NCBI RefSeq assembly: GCF_025949695.1
Contig: NZ_JAPDFL010000001.1
Location: forward strand, 4,281,501-4,345,500
Origin: Pararhodobacter zhoushanensis
GTDB taxonomy: Bacteria; Pseudomonadota; Alphaproteobacteria; Rhodobacterales; Rhodobacteraceae
DNA length: 64,000 nt
Direction: 5' to 3'
Below the pieces are notes generated by a model that was given only the letters and a program-made list of their open reading frames with translations, was not told where the DNA came from and searched no databases. Below, one piece after another: positions 1-8,001 of this stretch; the stretch's first letter is position 1; the number at the start of each line of letters is the position of its first letter. A program made the position numbers and the translations under genes.

Positions 1-1142
1 ACTTTCTGCGTGACCAACTGCCCGCTGAAATCGCCGGTCACGTTGGCGACGGCGAGTCCCTGACCAAAGCCGAATACGACCTGTGGCACGGGCGGCTCAA
101 CGAAAAGGGTTGGCTGGCAGGTGCCTGGCCCAAGGCCTTTGGCGGTCAGGAATGGAGCGCTGTGCAAAAGCACATCTTCGAAGAAGAATGCGCCCTCGCC
201 CACGCGCCGCGCATTGTCCCCTTCGGCGTGGCGATGCTGGCCCCGGTGTTGCAGGCCTTCGGCTCGAAAGCGCAGCAGGACTATTACCTGCCGCGCATCC
301 TGTCGGGTGAGGACTGGTGGTGTCAGGGCTATTCCGAACCCGGTGCCGGCTCGGATCTGGCCTCGCTCAAGACCCGCGCCGTGCGCGACGGCGACCATTA
401 TATCGTCAACGGCCAGAAGACCTGGACCACGCTGGGTCAGTTCGCCAACAGGATCTTCTGTCTGGTCCGCACCGATCCCGATGCCAAGGCCCAGCAGGGT
501 ATCAGCTTCCTGTTGATCGACATGGACACCCCCGGCATCGAGGTCCGCCCGATCATCCTGATCGACGGCGTGCATGAGGTGAACGAGGTCTGGTTCACCG
601 ACGTGAAAGTCCCGGTCGAGAATCTGGTCGGTGAAGAGAACAAGGGCTGGACCTATGCCAAATACCTGCTCACGCATGAGCGGACCGGCATCGCGGGCGT
701 CGGCTTTGCCAACGCCGGGCTGCAGGCGCTCAAGCGCATGGCGCATAGCGAGCTGCAAAACGGTCGCCCGCTGATCGAAGACCCGCTCTTTGCCGCGCGC
801 CTTGCCCGGATCGAGATCGACCTGATGGCCATGGCCACCACCAACCTGCGCGTTGTTGCAGCGGCGGATGGCGGCAAGGCACCGGGGGCGGAAAGCTCGA
901 TGCTCAAGGTCAAGGGCTCGATCCTGCGCCAGCAGATCAACGATCTGGCCCGCCGGGCAATTGGCCCTTGGGCGCAGCCTTTCGTGGCCGAGGGGCTGGA
1001 CGACACCAACCTCTACCACCCGGGGCCTGAATACGCCGCCCGCACCACGAACACGTATCTCAACAACCGCAAGATCTCGATCTATGGCGGCTCGAACGAG
1101 GTGCAGCGCGGGATCATCACCAAAGCAATTCTCGGGCTCTGA
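1..1142 (+). CDS. acyl-CoA dehydrogenase, large-subunit type (5' end cut by window)
   Basis: FAD-dependent cytosolic enzyme that would oxidise an acyl-CoA to the trans-2-enoyl-CoA. The frame is open from base 3 with no start in the window, giving 379 residues of a family that runs about 390-400, so only a short N-terminus is missing. Visible signatures are the FAD/acyl-binding stretch YSEPGAGSDLASLKT near bases 327-372 and the C-terminal YGGSNEVQRGI near bases 1083-1115. It sits 11 bases upstream of a second dehydrogenase, the arrangement of the paired PimC/PimD pimeloyl-CoA dehydrogenase subunits. That pairing is inference; the exact substrate cannot be read from sequence. Confidence 0.9.
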   Translation, partial: FLRDQLPAEIAGHVGDGESLTKAEYDLWHGRLNEKGWLAGAWPKAFGGQEWSAVQKHIFEEECALAHAPRIVPFGVAMLAPVLQAFGSKAQQDYYLPRILSGEDWWCQGYSEPGAGSDLASLKTRAVRDGDHYIVNGQKTWTTLGQFANRIFCLVRTDPDAKAQQGISFLLIDMDTPGIEVRPIILIDGVHEVNEVWFTDVKVPVENLVGEENKGWTYAKYLLTHERTGIAGVGFANAGLQALKRMAHSELQNGRPLIEDPLFAARLARIEIDLMAMATTNLRVVAAADGGKAPGAESSMLKVKGSILRQQINDLARRAIGPWAQPFVAEGLDDTNLYHPGPEYAARTTNTYLNNRKISIYGGSNEVQRGIITKAILGL

Positions 1143-1153
1143 GGAAAACGACC

Positions 1154-2167
1154 ATGGATTTCAAACATACCGAAGAGCGCGTGATGCTCGCCGATTCGCT
1201 GCGCCGCACGCTGACGCGCGGGGCTGACTGGGCAGCACTGGCAGATCTGGGCGTGCTGGGCGCGTTGTTCACCGAGGACGAGGGCGGCTTTGGCGGCAAC
1301 GGCTTCGACATCGCCGTGGTGTTCGAGGAACTGGGCCGTGCAGGGGCCAACGCCCCGGTGATCGAGGCGGGTCTGGCAGGCGGCTTGCTGGCCGATTGCG
1401 GCCAGGCTGAGCGGGTCGAGGCGGTGATCAGCGGCGCGCTGAAACCGGCACTGGCCTATGCCGAGCCGGGGCTGCGCTATGACACCGGGCCGATCACCAC
1501 CAGCATGGACGGCGGCACGATCAGCGGGCGCAAAAGCTTTGTCACCAACGCCGAAGGGTGCGACCTGCTCTTGGTCACCGCGCTGGACGAGGCAAAACCG
1601 TGCCTCTTCGCCGTCGATCCCGCCGATCCGGGCGTGACCCTGCACACCACACCCGCCCTGATGGGCGGCTCGATCAGCGAAATCACCTTCGACCGCGCGA
1701 AGGCCGAGAAACTGGGCAGCGCCGACACGCTCGACGCCCGCATCGCCGCCGCCACGCTGGCGGTCTGCGCCGAGGCTCTGGGCGCGATGGAAACCGCCAA
1801 GGCGATGACGCTGGACTACCTGCGCACCCGCACGCAGTTCGGCCGCCCGATCGGCAGCTTTCAGGCGCTGCAACACCGCATGGCCGATGTCGCGATCGAG
1901 ATCGAGATGGCGCGCTCGGCGGTGATCAACCTCGCCGGTCATTTGCACGACAATGGTCCCACCCGCGACCGCCATGTCAGCGCCACCAAGAACCTGGTGG
2001 GCCGCACGGCGCATCTGGTCGCCGAAGAGGCGATCCAGATGCATGGCGGCATCGCCATGACCGAGGAATACGCGCTTGCGCCAATCTCGCGCCGCCTGAT
2101 TGCGGTCGATCACCGCTTTGGCGACGAGGACTGGCACCTCGCCCGCTTCATGCGCCTGAGTGCATGA
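1154..2167 (+). CDS. acyl-CoA dehydrogenase, small-subunit (PimD-like) type
   Basis: A 337-residue member of the acyl-CoA dehydrogenase superfamily, shorter than the usual 380-400 and so resembling the small partner of two-subunit dehydrogenases such as PimD. The C-terminal region shows the family pattern EEAIQMHGGIAMTEEY. A GAGGAAAA Shine-Dalgarno precedes the ATG. It follows the first dehydrogenase by 11 bases and overlaps the downstream thioesterase by four bases (ATGA), so the three genes are almost certainly one operon for breakdown of a (di)carboxylic or branched acyl-CoA. Confidence 0.88.
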   Translation: MDFKHTEERVMLADSLRRTLTRGADWAALADLGVLGALFTEDEGGFGGNGFDIAVVFEELGRAGANAPVIEAGLAGGLLADCGQAERVEAVISGALKPALAYAEPGLRYDTGPITTSMDGGTISGRKSFVTNAEGCDLLLVTALDEAKPCLFAVDPADPGVTLHTTPALMGGSISEITFDRAKAEKLGSADTLDARIAAATLAVCAEALGAMETAKAMTLDYLRTRTQFGRPIGSFQALQHRMADVAIEIEMARSAVINLAGHLHDNGPTRDRHVSATKNLVGRTAHLVAEEAIQMHGGIAMTEEYALAPISRRLIAVDHRFGDEDWHLARFMRLSA

Positions 2168-2556
2168 GCGGTCCCTGGCATGACGCCACCGGCACGGCAA
2201 GACTGCTGGGCCTGCGCATCGACACCAGCGGCGAACGCCCGACGGTGTCGATGCACGTCACGCAAGATCACACCAACCGGCACGGCAACATGCACGGCGG
2301 GCTGATCTCGACCGTGCTCGACACGGCCATGGGCGCGACAGCCAGCCTGGAGCGTGGCGAGGGGGGCAAGATCCCCTTCTCCACCCTTTCGATGACGGTC
2401 AATTTCATCGCGCCCATGCCACTGGGCACAATCACCGCCACCGCCCGCATCTTGGGCGGCGGCTTCAAGACCGTCTTCGTCGAAGGCGAAGCCCGCGATG
2501 AGGCCGGCACCCTGATCGCCCAATCCACCGGCACCTTCAAACGCGCGCCGCTCTGA
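2164..2556 (+). CDS. PaaI-family hotdog thioesterase
   Basis: A 130-residue single-domain hotdog-fold protein expected to hydrolyse acyl- or aryl-CoA thioesters in the cytosol. The PaaI-type catalytic stretch HGNMHGGLISTVLDTAMG lies at residues 40-57, with the conserved Asp in LDTAMG. The start is the ATG of the ATGA overlap with the preceding dehydrogenase, which makes translational coupling likely. Co-transcription with two acyl-CoA dehydrogenases suggests release or proofreading of acyl-CoA intermediates of that pathway; the true substrate is not determinable. Confidence 0.85.
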   Translation: MSGPWHDATGTARLLGLRIDTSGERPTVSMHVTQDHTNRHGNMHGGLISTVLDTAMGATASLERGEGGKIPFSTLSMTVNFIAPMPLGTITATARILGGGFKTVFVEGEARDEAGTLIAQSTGTFKRAPL

Positions 2557-2559
2557 CAT

Positions 2560-2650
2560 CATCTGTCTCTAAATATCCACGGGAGGAGTCCAGAGGAGGG
2601 GGCGTGCCCCCTCCTCTGGGCGGGGGTCCGGGGGGCGGCAGCCCCCGGCC
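2560..2650. repeat. dispersed palindromic element, single arm (copy 1)
   Basis: One arm of the window-wide GGATATTT repeat, in reverse orientation: bases 2562-2580 read as the complement of GTGGATATTTAGAGACAGA. It is followed by a perfect 14-base-pair hairpin (2590-2603 with 2606-2619) and a smaller G/C hairpin around 2631-2646. It lies between the thioesterase and the oxidoreductase, both rightward, and may act as a terminator or mRNA 3'-end structure. No core or second arm is present here. Confidence 0.7.
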
Positions 2651-2709
2651 TGCCCCCTTGCCAGCAGCGGCAACCCGGACCATCTTCCCCACACAAAAGG
2701 GAGAGCATC

Positions 2710-3684
2710 ATGGTCAAAACCGTCATCATCGAAACGCAGGGCGGACCCGAGGTCCTGACCGTCACCGACCGCCCTGTGGGCGAACCGGGACCGGGCGAGA
2801 TCCGCATCCGTCACCACGCCGTCGGGCTCAATTTCATCGACTGCTACCAGCGCTCGGGCCTCTACAAGATGGCCTTGCCGCATGCGCTCGGGATGGAAGC
2901 GGCGGGCGTGGTCGAGGCGGTCGGCGAGGGCGTGACCCATCTCAAACCCGGCGACCGCGCCGCCTATGCCTGCCAGCCGCCGGGTGCCTATACAGAAGCC
3001 CGCGTGATGCCCGCAGCCCAGGTCTGCCCCCTGCCCGACGGCATCTCGTTCGAGGAAGGGGCGGCGATGATGCTCAAGGGCATGACCGTGCAATACCTCT
3101 TCCACCGCACCGTGCCGCTGAAAGCCGGGGACACCGTGCTCTTCCACGCGGCCGCCGGGGGCGTCGGGCTGATCGCCTGCCAATGGGCAAAGAGCGAAGG
3201 CATCACGCTGATCGCCACCGCCGGGTCGGACGCGAAATGCCAGATGGCGCTGGAGCATGGCGCGACCCACGCGATCAACTACACCACCGAGGACTTCGCC
3301 ACGCGCGTGCGCGAGCTGACCAACGGGCGCGGCGTGGATGTGGTGATGGATTCCATCGGCGCCTCGACCTTTGAAGGCTCGCTCGACTGTCTGCGGCCGG
3401 TGGGTATGATGATCTCGTTCGGCAACGCCTCGGGCCCGGTGCCGCCCTTCGATCTGGGCAAACTGGCCGCCAAAGGCTCGCTGCAGATCACCCGCCCGAC
3501 GCTGTTCGTGCATATTGCCAGGCATGAAGATTGTCAGGCGATGGCCAGGCAGTTGTTTGGCAAGGTTCTGGCGGGGGATGTGAAGATCCAGATAGACCAG
3601 CGCTTCCCGCTCGATCAGGTGCAGGACGCGCACCGGGCCTTGGAAGCGCGCAAGACGACGGGTTCCACGATCCTGACGGTGTGA
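2710..3684 (+). CDS. zinc-independent quinone oxidoreductase (MDR family)
   Basis: A 324-residue NADPH:quinone oxidoreductase of the medium-chain dehydrogenase/reductase superfamily, cytosolic. The N-terminal GroES-like domain carries NFIDCYQRSGLY (about residues 39-50) and the Rossmann domain starts at AAAGGVGLIA (about residues 149-158), the NADPH-binding AxxGxxG pattern. The structural and catalytic zinc ligands of alcohol dehydrogenases are absent, as in the QOR branch. An AGGGAGAGCATC leader gives a good ribosome site. The intervening hairpin element suggests it is transcribed separately from the upstream acyl-CoA genes. Confidence 0.9.
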   Translation: MVKTVIIETQGGPEVLTVTDRPVGEPGPGEIRIRHHAVGLNFIDCYQRSGLYKMALPHALGMEAAGVVEAVGEGVTHLKPGDRAAYACQPPGAYTEARVMPAAQVCPLPDGISFEEGAAMMLKGMTVQYLFHRTVPLKAGDTVLFHAAAGGVGLIACQWAKSEGITLIATAGSDAKCQMALEHGATHAINYTTEDFATRVRELTNGRGVDVVMDSIGASTFEGSLDCLRPVGMMISFGNASGPVPPFDLGKLAAKGSLQITRPTLFVHIARHEDCQAMARQLFGKVLAGDVKIQIDQRFPLDQVQDAHRALEARKTTGSTILTV

Positions 3685-3689
3685 GACGG

Positions 3690-3824
3690 TGGCGGGGGCT
3701 GCCGCCCCCGCGCCCCCGCCCAAAGGGGGTGAGGAGCGAAAAGCCAATCGTCCAGTGGACGATTGGCCGCGACGCAAGGCTCCCCCTTTGGAAACCCCCG
3801 TGGATATTTAGGGACAGATGATCG
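3690..3824. repeat. dispersed palindromic element, single arm with nested hairpin (copy 2)
   Basis: Arm in forward orientation: CCCCCGTGGATATTTAGGGACAGATGAT at 3795-3822. Upstream lie a G/C hairpin at about 3691-3710 and a long stem CAAAGGGGG (near 3721-3729) pairing with CCCCCTTTG (3782-3790). The loop of that stem contains a perfect 12-base palindromic arm pair (3743-3754 with 3756-3767). It sits between convergent genes, where it could end transcription from both sides. Confidence 0.7.
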
Positions 3825-3828
3825 TGCC

Positions 3829-4224
3829 TCAGGCGGTAAAGCGGTCATCGGTGGGGACTTGCAGGGCGGTGGCGAGGGCGTTGGTTTGCGAGGCCATCGC
3901 GATGACCGACAGCAATTCGCCATGCATTTCTGGCGTCATGCCCTTGGCCTTGGCCGCTGCCGTGTGGGAATGAACGCAATAGCTGCACCCGTTCGCCACG
4001 CTGACCGCGACATAGATCAGCTCTTTGACCAGCGGGTCCAACGCACCCGGGGCCATCACCTGTTGCAGACGCTCCCAGGTGGCCGACAGTTGCGCCGGGT
4101 CATGCGCCAGCGCACGCCAGAAATTGTTGACGTAATCGGTCTGACGCTTGGCGCGGATGTCGTCGAAGACGGCTCGTGCCGGGGCGCTGGCCTCGGCGTC
4201 GGTCAGCAGGGGGACGGTGGGCAT
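3829..4224 (-). CDS. carboxymuconolactone decarboxylase/AhpD-family protein
   Basis: A 131-residue all-helical protein of the CMD/AhpD superfamily. It carries the peroxidase-type redox motif CSYCVHSH (about residues 80-87), that is CxxC followed by a conserved His, which points to an AhpD-like alkylhydroperoxidase or thiol oxidoreductase rather than a lactone decarboxylase. It starts 14 bases after the sirtuin gene stop, so sirtuin and this gene are probably cotranscribed leftward. Substrate and physiological reductant are unknown. Confidence 0.85.
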   Translation of the reverse strand: MPTVPLLTDAEASAPARAVFDDIRAKRQTDYVNNFWRALAHDPAQLSATWERLQQVMAPGALDPLVKELIYVAVSVANGCSYCVHSHTAAAKAKGMTPEMHGELLSVIAMASQTNALATALQVPTDDRFTA

Positions 4225-4238
4225 GGATGGTTCCTCGC

Positions 4239-4931
4239 TCAGGATTGAGCCAGCAGCCTATCCACCCACGCGGGCACGACAAGGGTCGCGGGACCGAAAT
4301 GGCGCTCATGGAAGGCGCGTGAGATCTCGGAGCGCTCGAGATTGAGCTCAACGCACTGTGCCCCCGCCCGGCGCGCCTCGGCCGCCAGACCGGCGGCGGG
4401 ATAGACCTGCCCCGACGTGCCGATGGCGGCGAAAATCTCGCAGTCGGTGACGGCGTCGACAATGGCGTCCATGTGATAGGGGATCTCGCCGAACCAGACG
4501 ACATCGGGCCGGGTCCGGGCCTTGCCGCAGGCCGGGCACAGGTCGCTCAGCGCCATCGCCACCGGCGCGGGCCAGCGATGCCCGCAGCCCGTGCAAAGCG
4601 CCGACATCAGCGCGCCGTGCATCGGGATGACCGCCTGCGAACCGGCGCGCTGGTGCAGATCATCGACGTTCTGCGTGACGATCATCACCTCACCGGGCAG
4701 TGCCGCCTCCAGCCTCGCCAGCGCGTGATGCGCCGCGTTGGGGTCTGCGGCGGCGCAATTGGCGCGCCGGGCGTTGTAGAAATCCGTCACCAGCTGCGGG
4801 TTGCGCGCGAAGCCCTCGGGGGTGGCGGCGTCGTTCAGATCATAGCGCGTCCACAGCCCGTCCTTGTCGCGAAACGTCCCCAGCCCGCTTTCCGCCGAGA
4901 TCCCCGCGCCGGTCAGTATGACGATCCGCAT
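4239..4931 (-). CDS. cobB: NAD-dependent protein deacylase, Sir2/CobB family
   Basis: A 230-residue sirtuin that removes acyl groups from protein lysines using NAD. Motifs in order are GAGISAESGLGTFRD (residues 8-22), the NAD/peptide motif TQNVDDLHQRAG, the catalytic-His stretch PMHGAL, and two zinc Cys pairs (CTGC and CPAC). The Tyr-x-x-Arg in FYNARR matches the acyl-pocket pair of class III sirtuins and bacterial CobB, so desuccinylation as well as deacetylation is plausible. It starts only three bases after the stop of the LysR-type gene, implying a common leftward transcript. Confidence 0.93.
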   Translation of the reverse strand: MRIVILTGAGISAESGLGTFRDKDGLWTRYDLNDAATPEGFARNPQLVTDFYNARRANCAAADPNAAHHALARLEAALPGEVMIVTQNVDDLHQRAGSQAVIPMHGALMSALCTGCGHRWPAPVAMALSDLCPACGKARTRPDVVWFGEIPYHMDAIVDAVTDCEIFAAIGTSGQVYPAAGLAAEARRAGAQCVELNLERSEISRAFHERHFGPATLVVPAWVDRLLAQS

Positions 4932-4934
4932 CGC

Positions 4935-5839
4935 TCAACCCCTCTGCAGCTTGACCGGCTCGGTCCGCGCCAGCCGCAGGAATTGCGCCATATAGGGCTT
5001 GGTCACCTCATCGGCGCGGGTGGCGGCGTAGAGGCGTTTGGTCAACCCGTGCTCGGTCACCGGCAGCGTCACGTAATCCGCCGAATGCTTGACCTCGCGC
5101 AGCACCCAATCGGGCAGCACCGACACGCCCCGCCCCGAAGCGACCAGCAGCAGGATCACCGCCGTCAGCTCGACCGGGCGCACGAGGCGCGGCTCGACCC
5201 GCGCGGGGTTGAGCAGGCCGGTGAAGATGTCCAGCCGCGTGCGGTCCATCGGATAGGTGATCAGCACCTCGTCGCGGAAATCCTCGGCCACGACGAAGGG
5301 TTTTTGCGCCAGCGGGTGGCTGGACGCTGCGATGAAACGCGGCTCGTAATCAAAGAGAGGGTGAAGGTGACGCCGTCCAGCGACTCAGGGTCGGACGAGA
5401 TCACCACATCCACCTCCTCGCGCGCCAGAGCGGGCAATGCCGAGAAGGCAAGGCCGGGGCGGATGTCGACATCGACATCGGGAAAGGCGTGGCGGAAACG
5501 TTCGAGCACCGGGAACAGCCACTCGAAACAGGCGTGGCACTCGATGGCGATGTGCAGGCGGCCCGACTTGCCCGAGATCAGCGCGCGGAATTCTTCTTCC
5601 AGCGCCTCGATCCGCGGCAGCACCTCTTCGGCCAGCCGCAGCATCTTCATCCCGGCGGCGGACAGGCGCAAGGGTTTGGTACGGCGTACAAAAAGCTCGA
5701 CCCCGGCCTGCTCTTCAAGCCCCTTGAGCTGATGGCTGAGCGCCGATTGGGTGATATTGAGGATATCGGCTGCGCGCCCGACGCCGCCCGCCTGATGGAT
5801 CGCGCGGATCGTGCGCAGGTGCCGGAATTCCAGATGCAT
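4935..5839 (-). pseudogene. metR: LysR-family regulator, MetR-like, with apparent one-base frameshift
   Basis: LysR-type activator divergent from metF, the place and type expected for MetR, the homocysteine-responsive regulator of methionine genes. The N-terminal winged helix (MHLEFRHLRTI then AADILNITQSALSHQLKGLE) is intact. After GVTFT the frame is lost; adding one C on the coding strand (plus-strand GGG at 5359-5361 to GGGG) restores the family sequence TPLFDYEPRFIAASSHPLA and joins to the C-terminal half ending at 4935. The start chosen is ATG at 5839. The restored length is about 301 residues, normal for LysR. Six other genes in this window show similar C/G-run indels, so a consensus error is more likely than a true pseudogene. 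Confidence 0.8.
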
Positions 5840-5928
5840 TATGCGCCCAACCTCATGGAGATGATGAAAACAATGAATTTGTCTCACAATGGGGCGCATG
5901 CGACAAGAGGCCAACACAGGAGTTTGCC

Positions 5929-6798
5929 ATGTCCGCACCGCGCATTTCGTTCGAGTTCTTCCCGCCCAAAACGCTGGATGCCAGCTTTCGGCTGTGGGAG
6001 ACCACACGCATGCTGGCCCCGCTGCGCCCCGACTTCGTGTCGGTCACCTATGGCGCGGGCGGCACCACGCGCCAGTTGACGCATGAGGCGGTCACCACCA
6101 TCGGGCGCTCGTTCGGGCTGAATGTGGCGGCGCATCTGACCTGCGTCGATGCCTCGCGGGCTGAAACGCTGGAGATCGCGCGCGCCTATGCCGCGGCGGG
6201 GGTCAGCGAGATCGTCGCGCTGCGCGGCGATCCGCCGAAGGGTCAGGGGAAGTTCCGGCCTCGCGAGGACGGGTTCGCCAACGCGCTGGAGCTGATTGCG
6301 GCGCTGAAGGATGAAGGGGATTTCACCCTGCGTGTCGGGGCGTATCCTGAACGCCACCCCGAGTCTGGCGATGCCGACGCGGATATCGCCTGGCTGAAAC
6401 GCAAGTTCGAGGCAGGGGCGGATAGCGCGATCACCCAGTTCTTCTTCGAGGCCGAAACCTTCCTGCGCTTTCGCGACAAGGCGCAAAAGGCCGGGATCGA
6501 CGGCGACAAGATCCTGCCGGGGATCATCCCGATCGAGAACTGGCACGGCATCCGCCGTTTTGCGCAGGCGACGGGGGCAACGGTGCCGGGCTGGATGGAC
6601 GACGCGTTCGAGAAGGCGGCACGCGACGGGCGCGAGCAACTGCTGGCAACGGCGCTGTGTACAGAGCTGTGCGATGGTCTGCTGAGCGAGGGCGTGGACG
6701 CGCTGCATTTCTACACGCTGAACCACGCCCACCTTACCCGAGATGTTTGCTATGCGCTGGGGGTAAAACCCGCCGTCGCCTTGCAGAACGTCGCCTGA
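5929..6798 (+). CDS. metF: methylenetetrahydrofolate reductase
   Basis: A 289-residue flavoprotein reducing 5,10-methylene-THF to 5-methyl-THF for methionine synthesis in the cytosol. The family opening ISFEFFPPKT (residues 5-14), the VSVTYGAGG stretch and the RGDPP loop are all present, and the length matches bacterial MetF (about 290). A CAGGAG ribosome site lies six bases before the ATG. It is divergent from a MetR-like regulator across an 89-base gap (5840-5928), so MetR control is likely, although no clean TGAA-N5-TTCA operator is visible there. Confidence 0.95.
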   Translation: MSAPRISFEFFPPKTLDASFRLWETTRMLAPLRPDFVSVTYGAGGTTRQLTHEAVTTIGRSFGLNVAAHLTCVDASRAETLEIARAYAAAGVSEIVALRGDPPKGQGKFRPREDGFANALELIAALKDEGDFTLRVGAYPERHPESGDADADIAWLKRKFEAGADSAITQFFFEAETFLRFRDKAQKAGIDGDKILPGIIPIENWHGIRRFAQATGATVPGWMDDAFEKAARDGREQLLATALCTELCDGLLSEGVDALHFYTLNHAHLTRDVCYALGVKPAVALQNVA

Positions 6799-6849
6799 GG
6801 AACCAGGCGGAGCGCGCGGGCACGCCCGCGCGTACTTCATTGAGTGCGA

Positions 6850-7050
6850 TCAGGGGGGCTTTCTGCCCCCTCTGGCGCGTTCCGCGCCATTCACCCCCGA
6901 GGATATTTACAGACAGAAAATGCGGCCTTAACGGTTCGTTAACCGCGCTTTCTTTGCTCTCTCAATATCCCGGGGGCGGGCCGGAACGGCCCGGCGGGGG
7001 CAGCGCCCCCGAGCGGCGCTCGACCCCTCGATGGGGTCGGGCGCCGCCCG
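6850..7050. repeat. dispersed palindromic element, two arms with CtrA-box-like core (copy 3)
   Basis: Left arm ACCCCCGAGGATATTTACAGACAGAAAATG at 6892-6921, core TTAACGGTTCGTTAAC at 6929-6944, right arm degenerate but recognisable (TCAATATCCCGGGGG, 6963-6977). The core is an exact TTAA-N7-TTAAC, the consensus of the alphaproteobacterial CtrA response regulator. Outer hairpins are GGGGGGC/GCCCCCT near 6853-6872, GGCGCG/CGCGCC near 6873-6889, and two or three G/C hairpins at about 6975-7045. It lies between the convergent metF and hpaR genes. Confidence 0.75.
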
Positions 7051-7058
7051 TCCCCGAC

Positions 7059-7502
7059 CTAACCTTTGAGGTCGGTCCGGTTGAGCTCTTCCAGCAGATC
7101 GAGCAAGGTTTCCATCCGTGTTTGCCCGTAAGCGGCTTCGAGCCGTTGGAACAAGGCGCGGTTTGCGACCGCGTGGTCTTCGATGACCTGACGACCGACC
7201 TCTGAAATGGTGACGATCGAACGGCGCCGGTCGTCGGGATCGGTCGCGCGGGTGACCAGCGCCTGCTCTTCCATCGCTTTCAGGATTCTCGTCAGCGACG
7301 GCAATTGCAGGCAGGCTTTTTCGGCCAGCAGGCTCTGATCAAGCGGCCCTGATTCGTCGAGCACGCGCAGCACACGCCATTTCTGTTCGTTCACGCCGCT
7401 GGCCGACAGCATTTCACGCACCGGCCCCATGACGGTTTCGCGCGCGCGCAAAAGCGCGATGGGCAGGGAACGGGAGGTTTGGCGCAGGGGCGTCTTGCTC
7501 AT
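7059..7502 (-). CDS. hpaR: MarR-family repressor of homoprotocatechuate genes
   Basis: A 147-residue winged-helix MarR protein matching HpaR, which represses the meta-cleavage operon until a pathway aromatic binds. The recognition region PSLTRILKAMEEQALVTR and the wing DPDDRRRS are intact. The ATG at 7502 was chosen because it gives the HpaR-like N-terminus MSKTPLRQTSRSLPIALLRA; upstream in-frame codons have no family match. It is divergent from hpaF, with a strong promoter for hpaF in the 105-base gap, the usual arrangement for autoregulation plus repression of the neighbouring operon. Confidence 0.88.
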   Translation of the reverse strand: MSKTPLRQTSRSLPIALLRARETVMGPVREMLSASGVNEQKWRVLRVLDESGPLDQSLLAEKACLQLPSLTRILKAMEEQALVTRATDPDDRRRSIVTISEVGRQVIEDHAVANRALFQRLEAAYGQTRMETLLDLLEELNRTDLKG

Positions 7503-7553
7503 GGCGCTGCTCTGGCGGATCGCGCTGCACAAATCAAGCATTTTGCAACGGGC

Positions 7554-7582
7554 TTGACAGAGGCGGCACAATCACTTAACAA
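7554..7582 (+). promoter_or_regulatory. sigma-70-type promoter of the hpa operon
   Basis: TTGACA at 7554-7559, a 17-base spacer, then TAACAA at 7577-7582; hpaF begins at 7608. The -10 region and the downstream AT-rich stretch (ACTTAACAAAGCAATTAATAAC, split around 7574-7594) are unusually A/T-rich for this genome and are the natural place for HpaR binding. The operator itself is inferred, not recognised. Confidence 0.7.
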
Positions 7583-7607
7583 AGCAATTAATAACGGAGG
7601 AGGAACC

Positions 7608-8001
7608 GTGCCCCATATCTCGATCGACTATTCGCGCAATCTGGAGGCGCGGCTGGATATGCCCGGCTTCCTGCGCGCGTTGCGGGATGCGGCGGTTGCA
7701 ACCGGCGTCTTCCCCCGCCGGTATCCGGGTGCGCGCCTTCGCCGCCGATCACGTCCTGATCGCCGATGGTCAGACCGACCATGCCTTCATCGACATCGGC
7801 ATCCGCCTGCGGGGCGGTCGCAGCGCTGAGGACAAGGCCCGCGCAACGCAGGCGATCTTTGCCGCCGCCGAGGCGTTCTGCGCCGGGGATCTTGCCCATA
7901 ATTCGCTGATGCTCTCGCTGGAAATGCGCGACATCGACCCCGCGCTCAGCCCCAAGACCAGCTCCATCCGCCGCTTCCTGCCCGGAGACATGCAAGCATG
8001 A
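7608..8001 (+). pseudogene. hpaF: 5-carboxymethyl-2-hydroxymuconate isomerase with apparent frameshift
   Basis: CHMI-family tautomerase of the homoprotocatechuate meta pathway. Translation starts at GTG 7608 after GGAGGAGGAACC and reads PHISIDYSRNLEAR, leaving Pro1 as the catalytic residue typical of the tautomerase superfamily. In the CCCCC run after GTGVF (about 7712-7716) the frame slips; the remainder (AGIRVRAFAADHVLIADG onward) continues one frame over to the TGA at 7999-8001. One extra C, or two missing, explains it. The gene overlaps hpaE by four bases. In this window such slips recur in C/G runs, so it may be a sequence error. Confidence 0.78.

Noticed and set aside
1082..2200. Long antisense open frame over the second acyl-CoA dehydrogenase
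   Set aside because: Composition is that of a GC-rich shadow frame (His/Arg/Gln-rich, no motifs) and the opposite strand encodes a clear enzyme.
5840..5928. MetR operator between metR and metF
   Set aside because: TGAA repeats occur (TGAAAACAATGAA) but as direct copies, not the TGAA-N5-TTCA palindrome, so no site is called.
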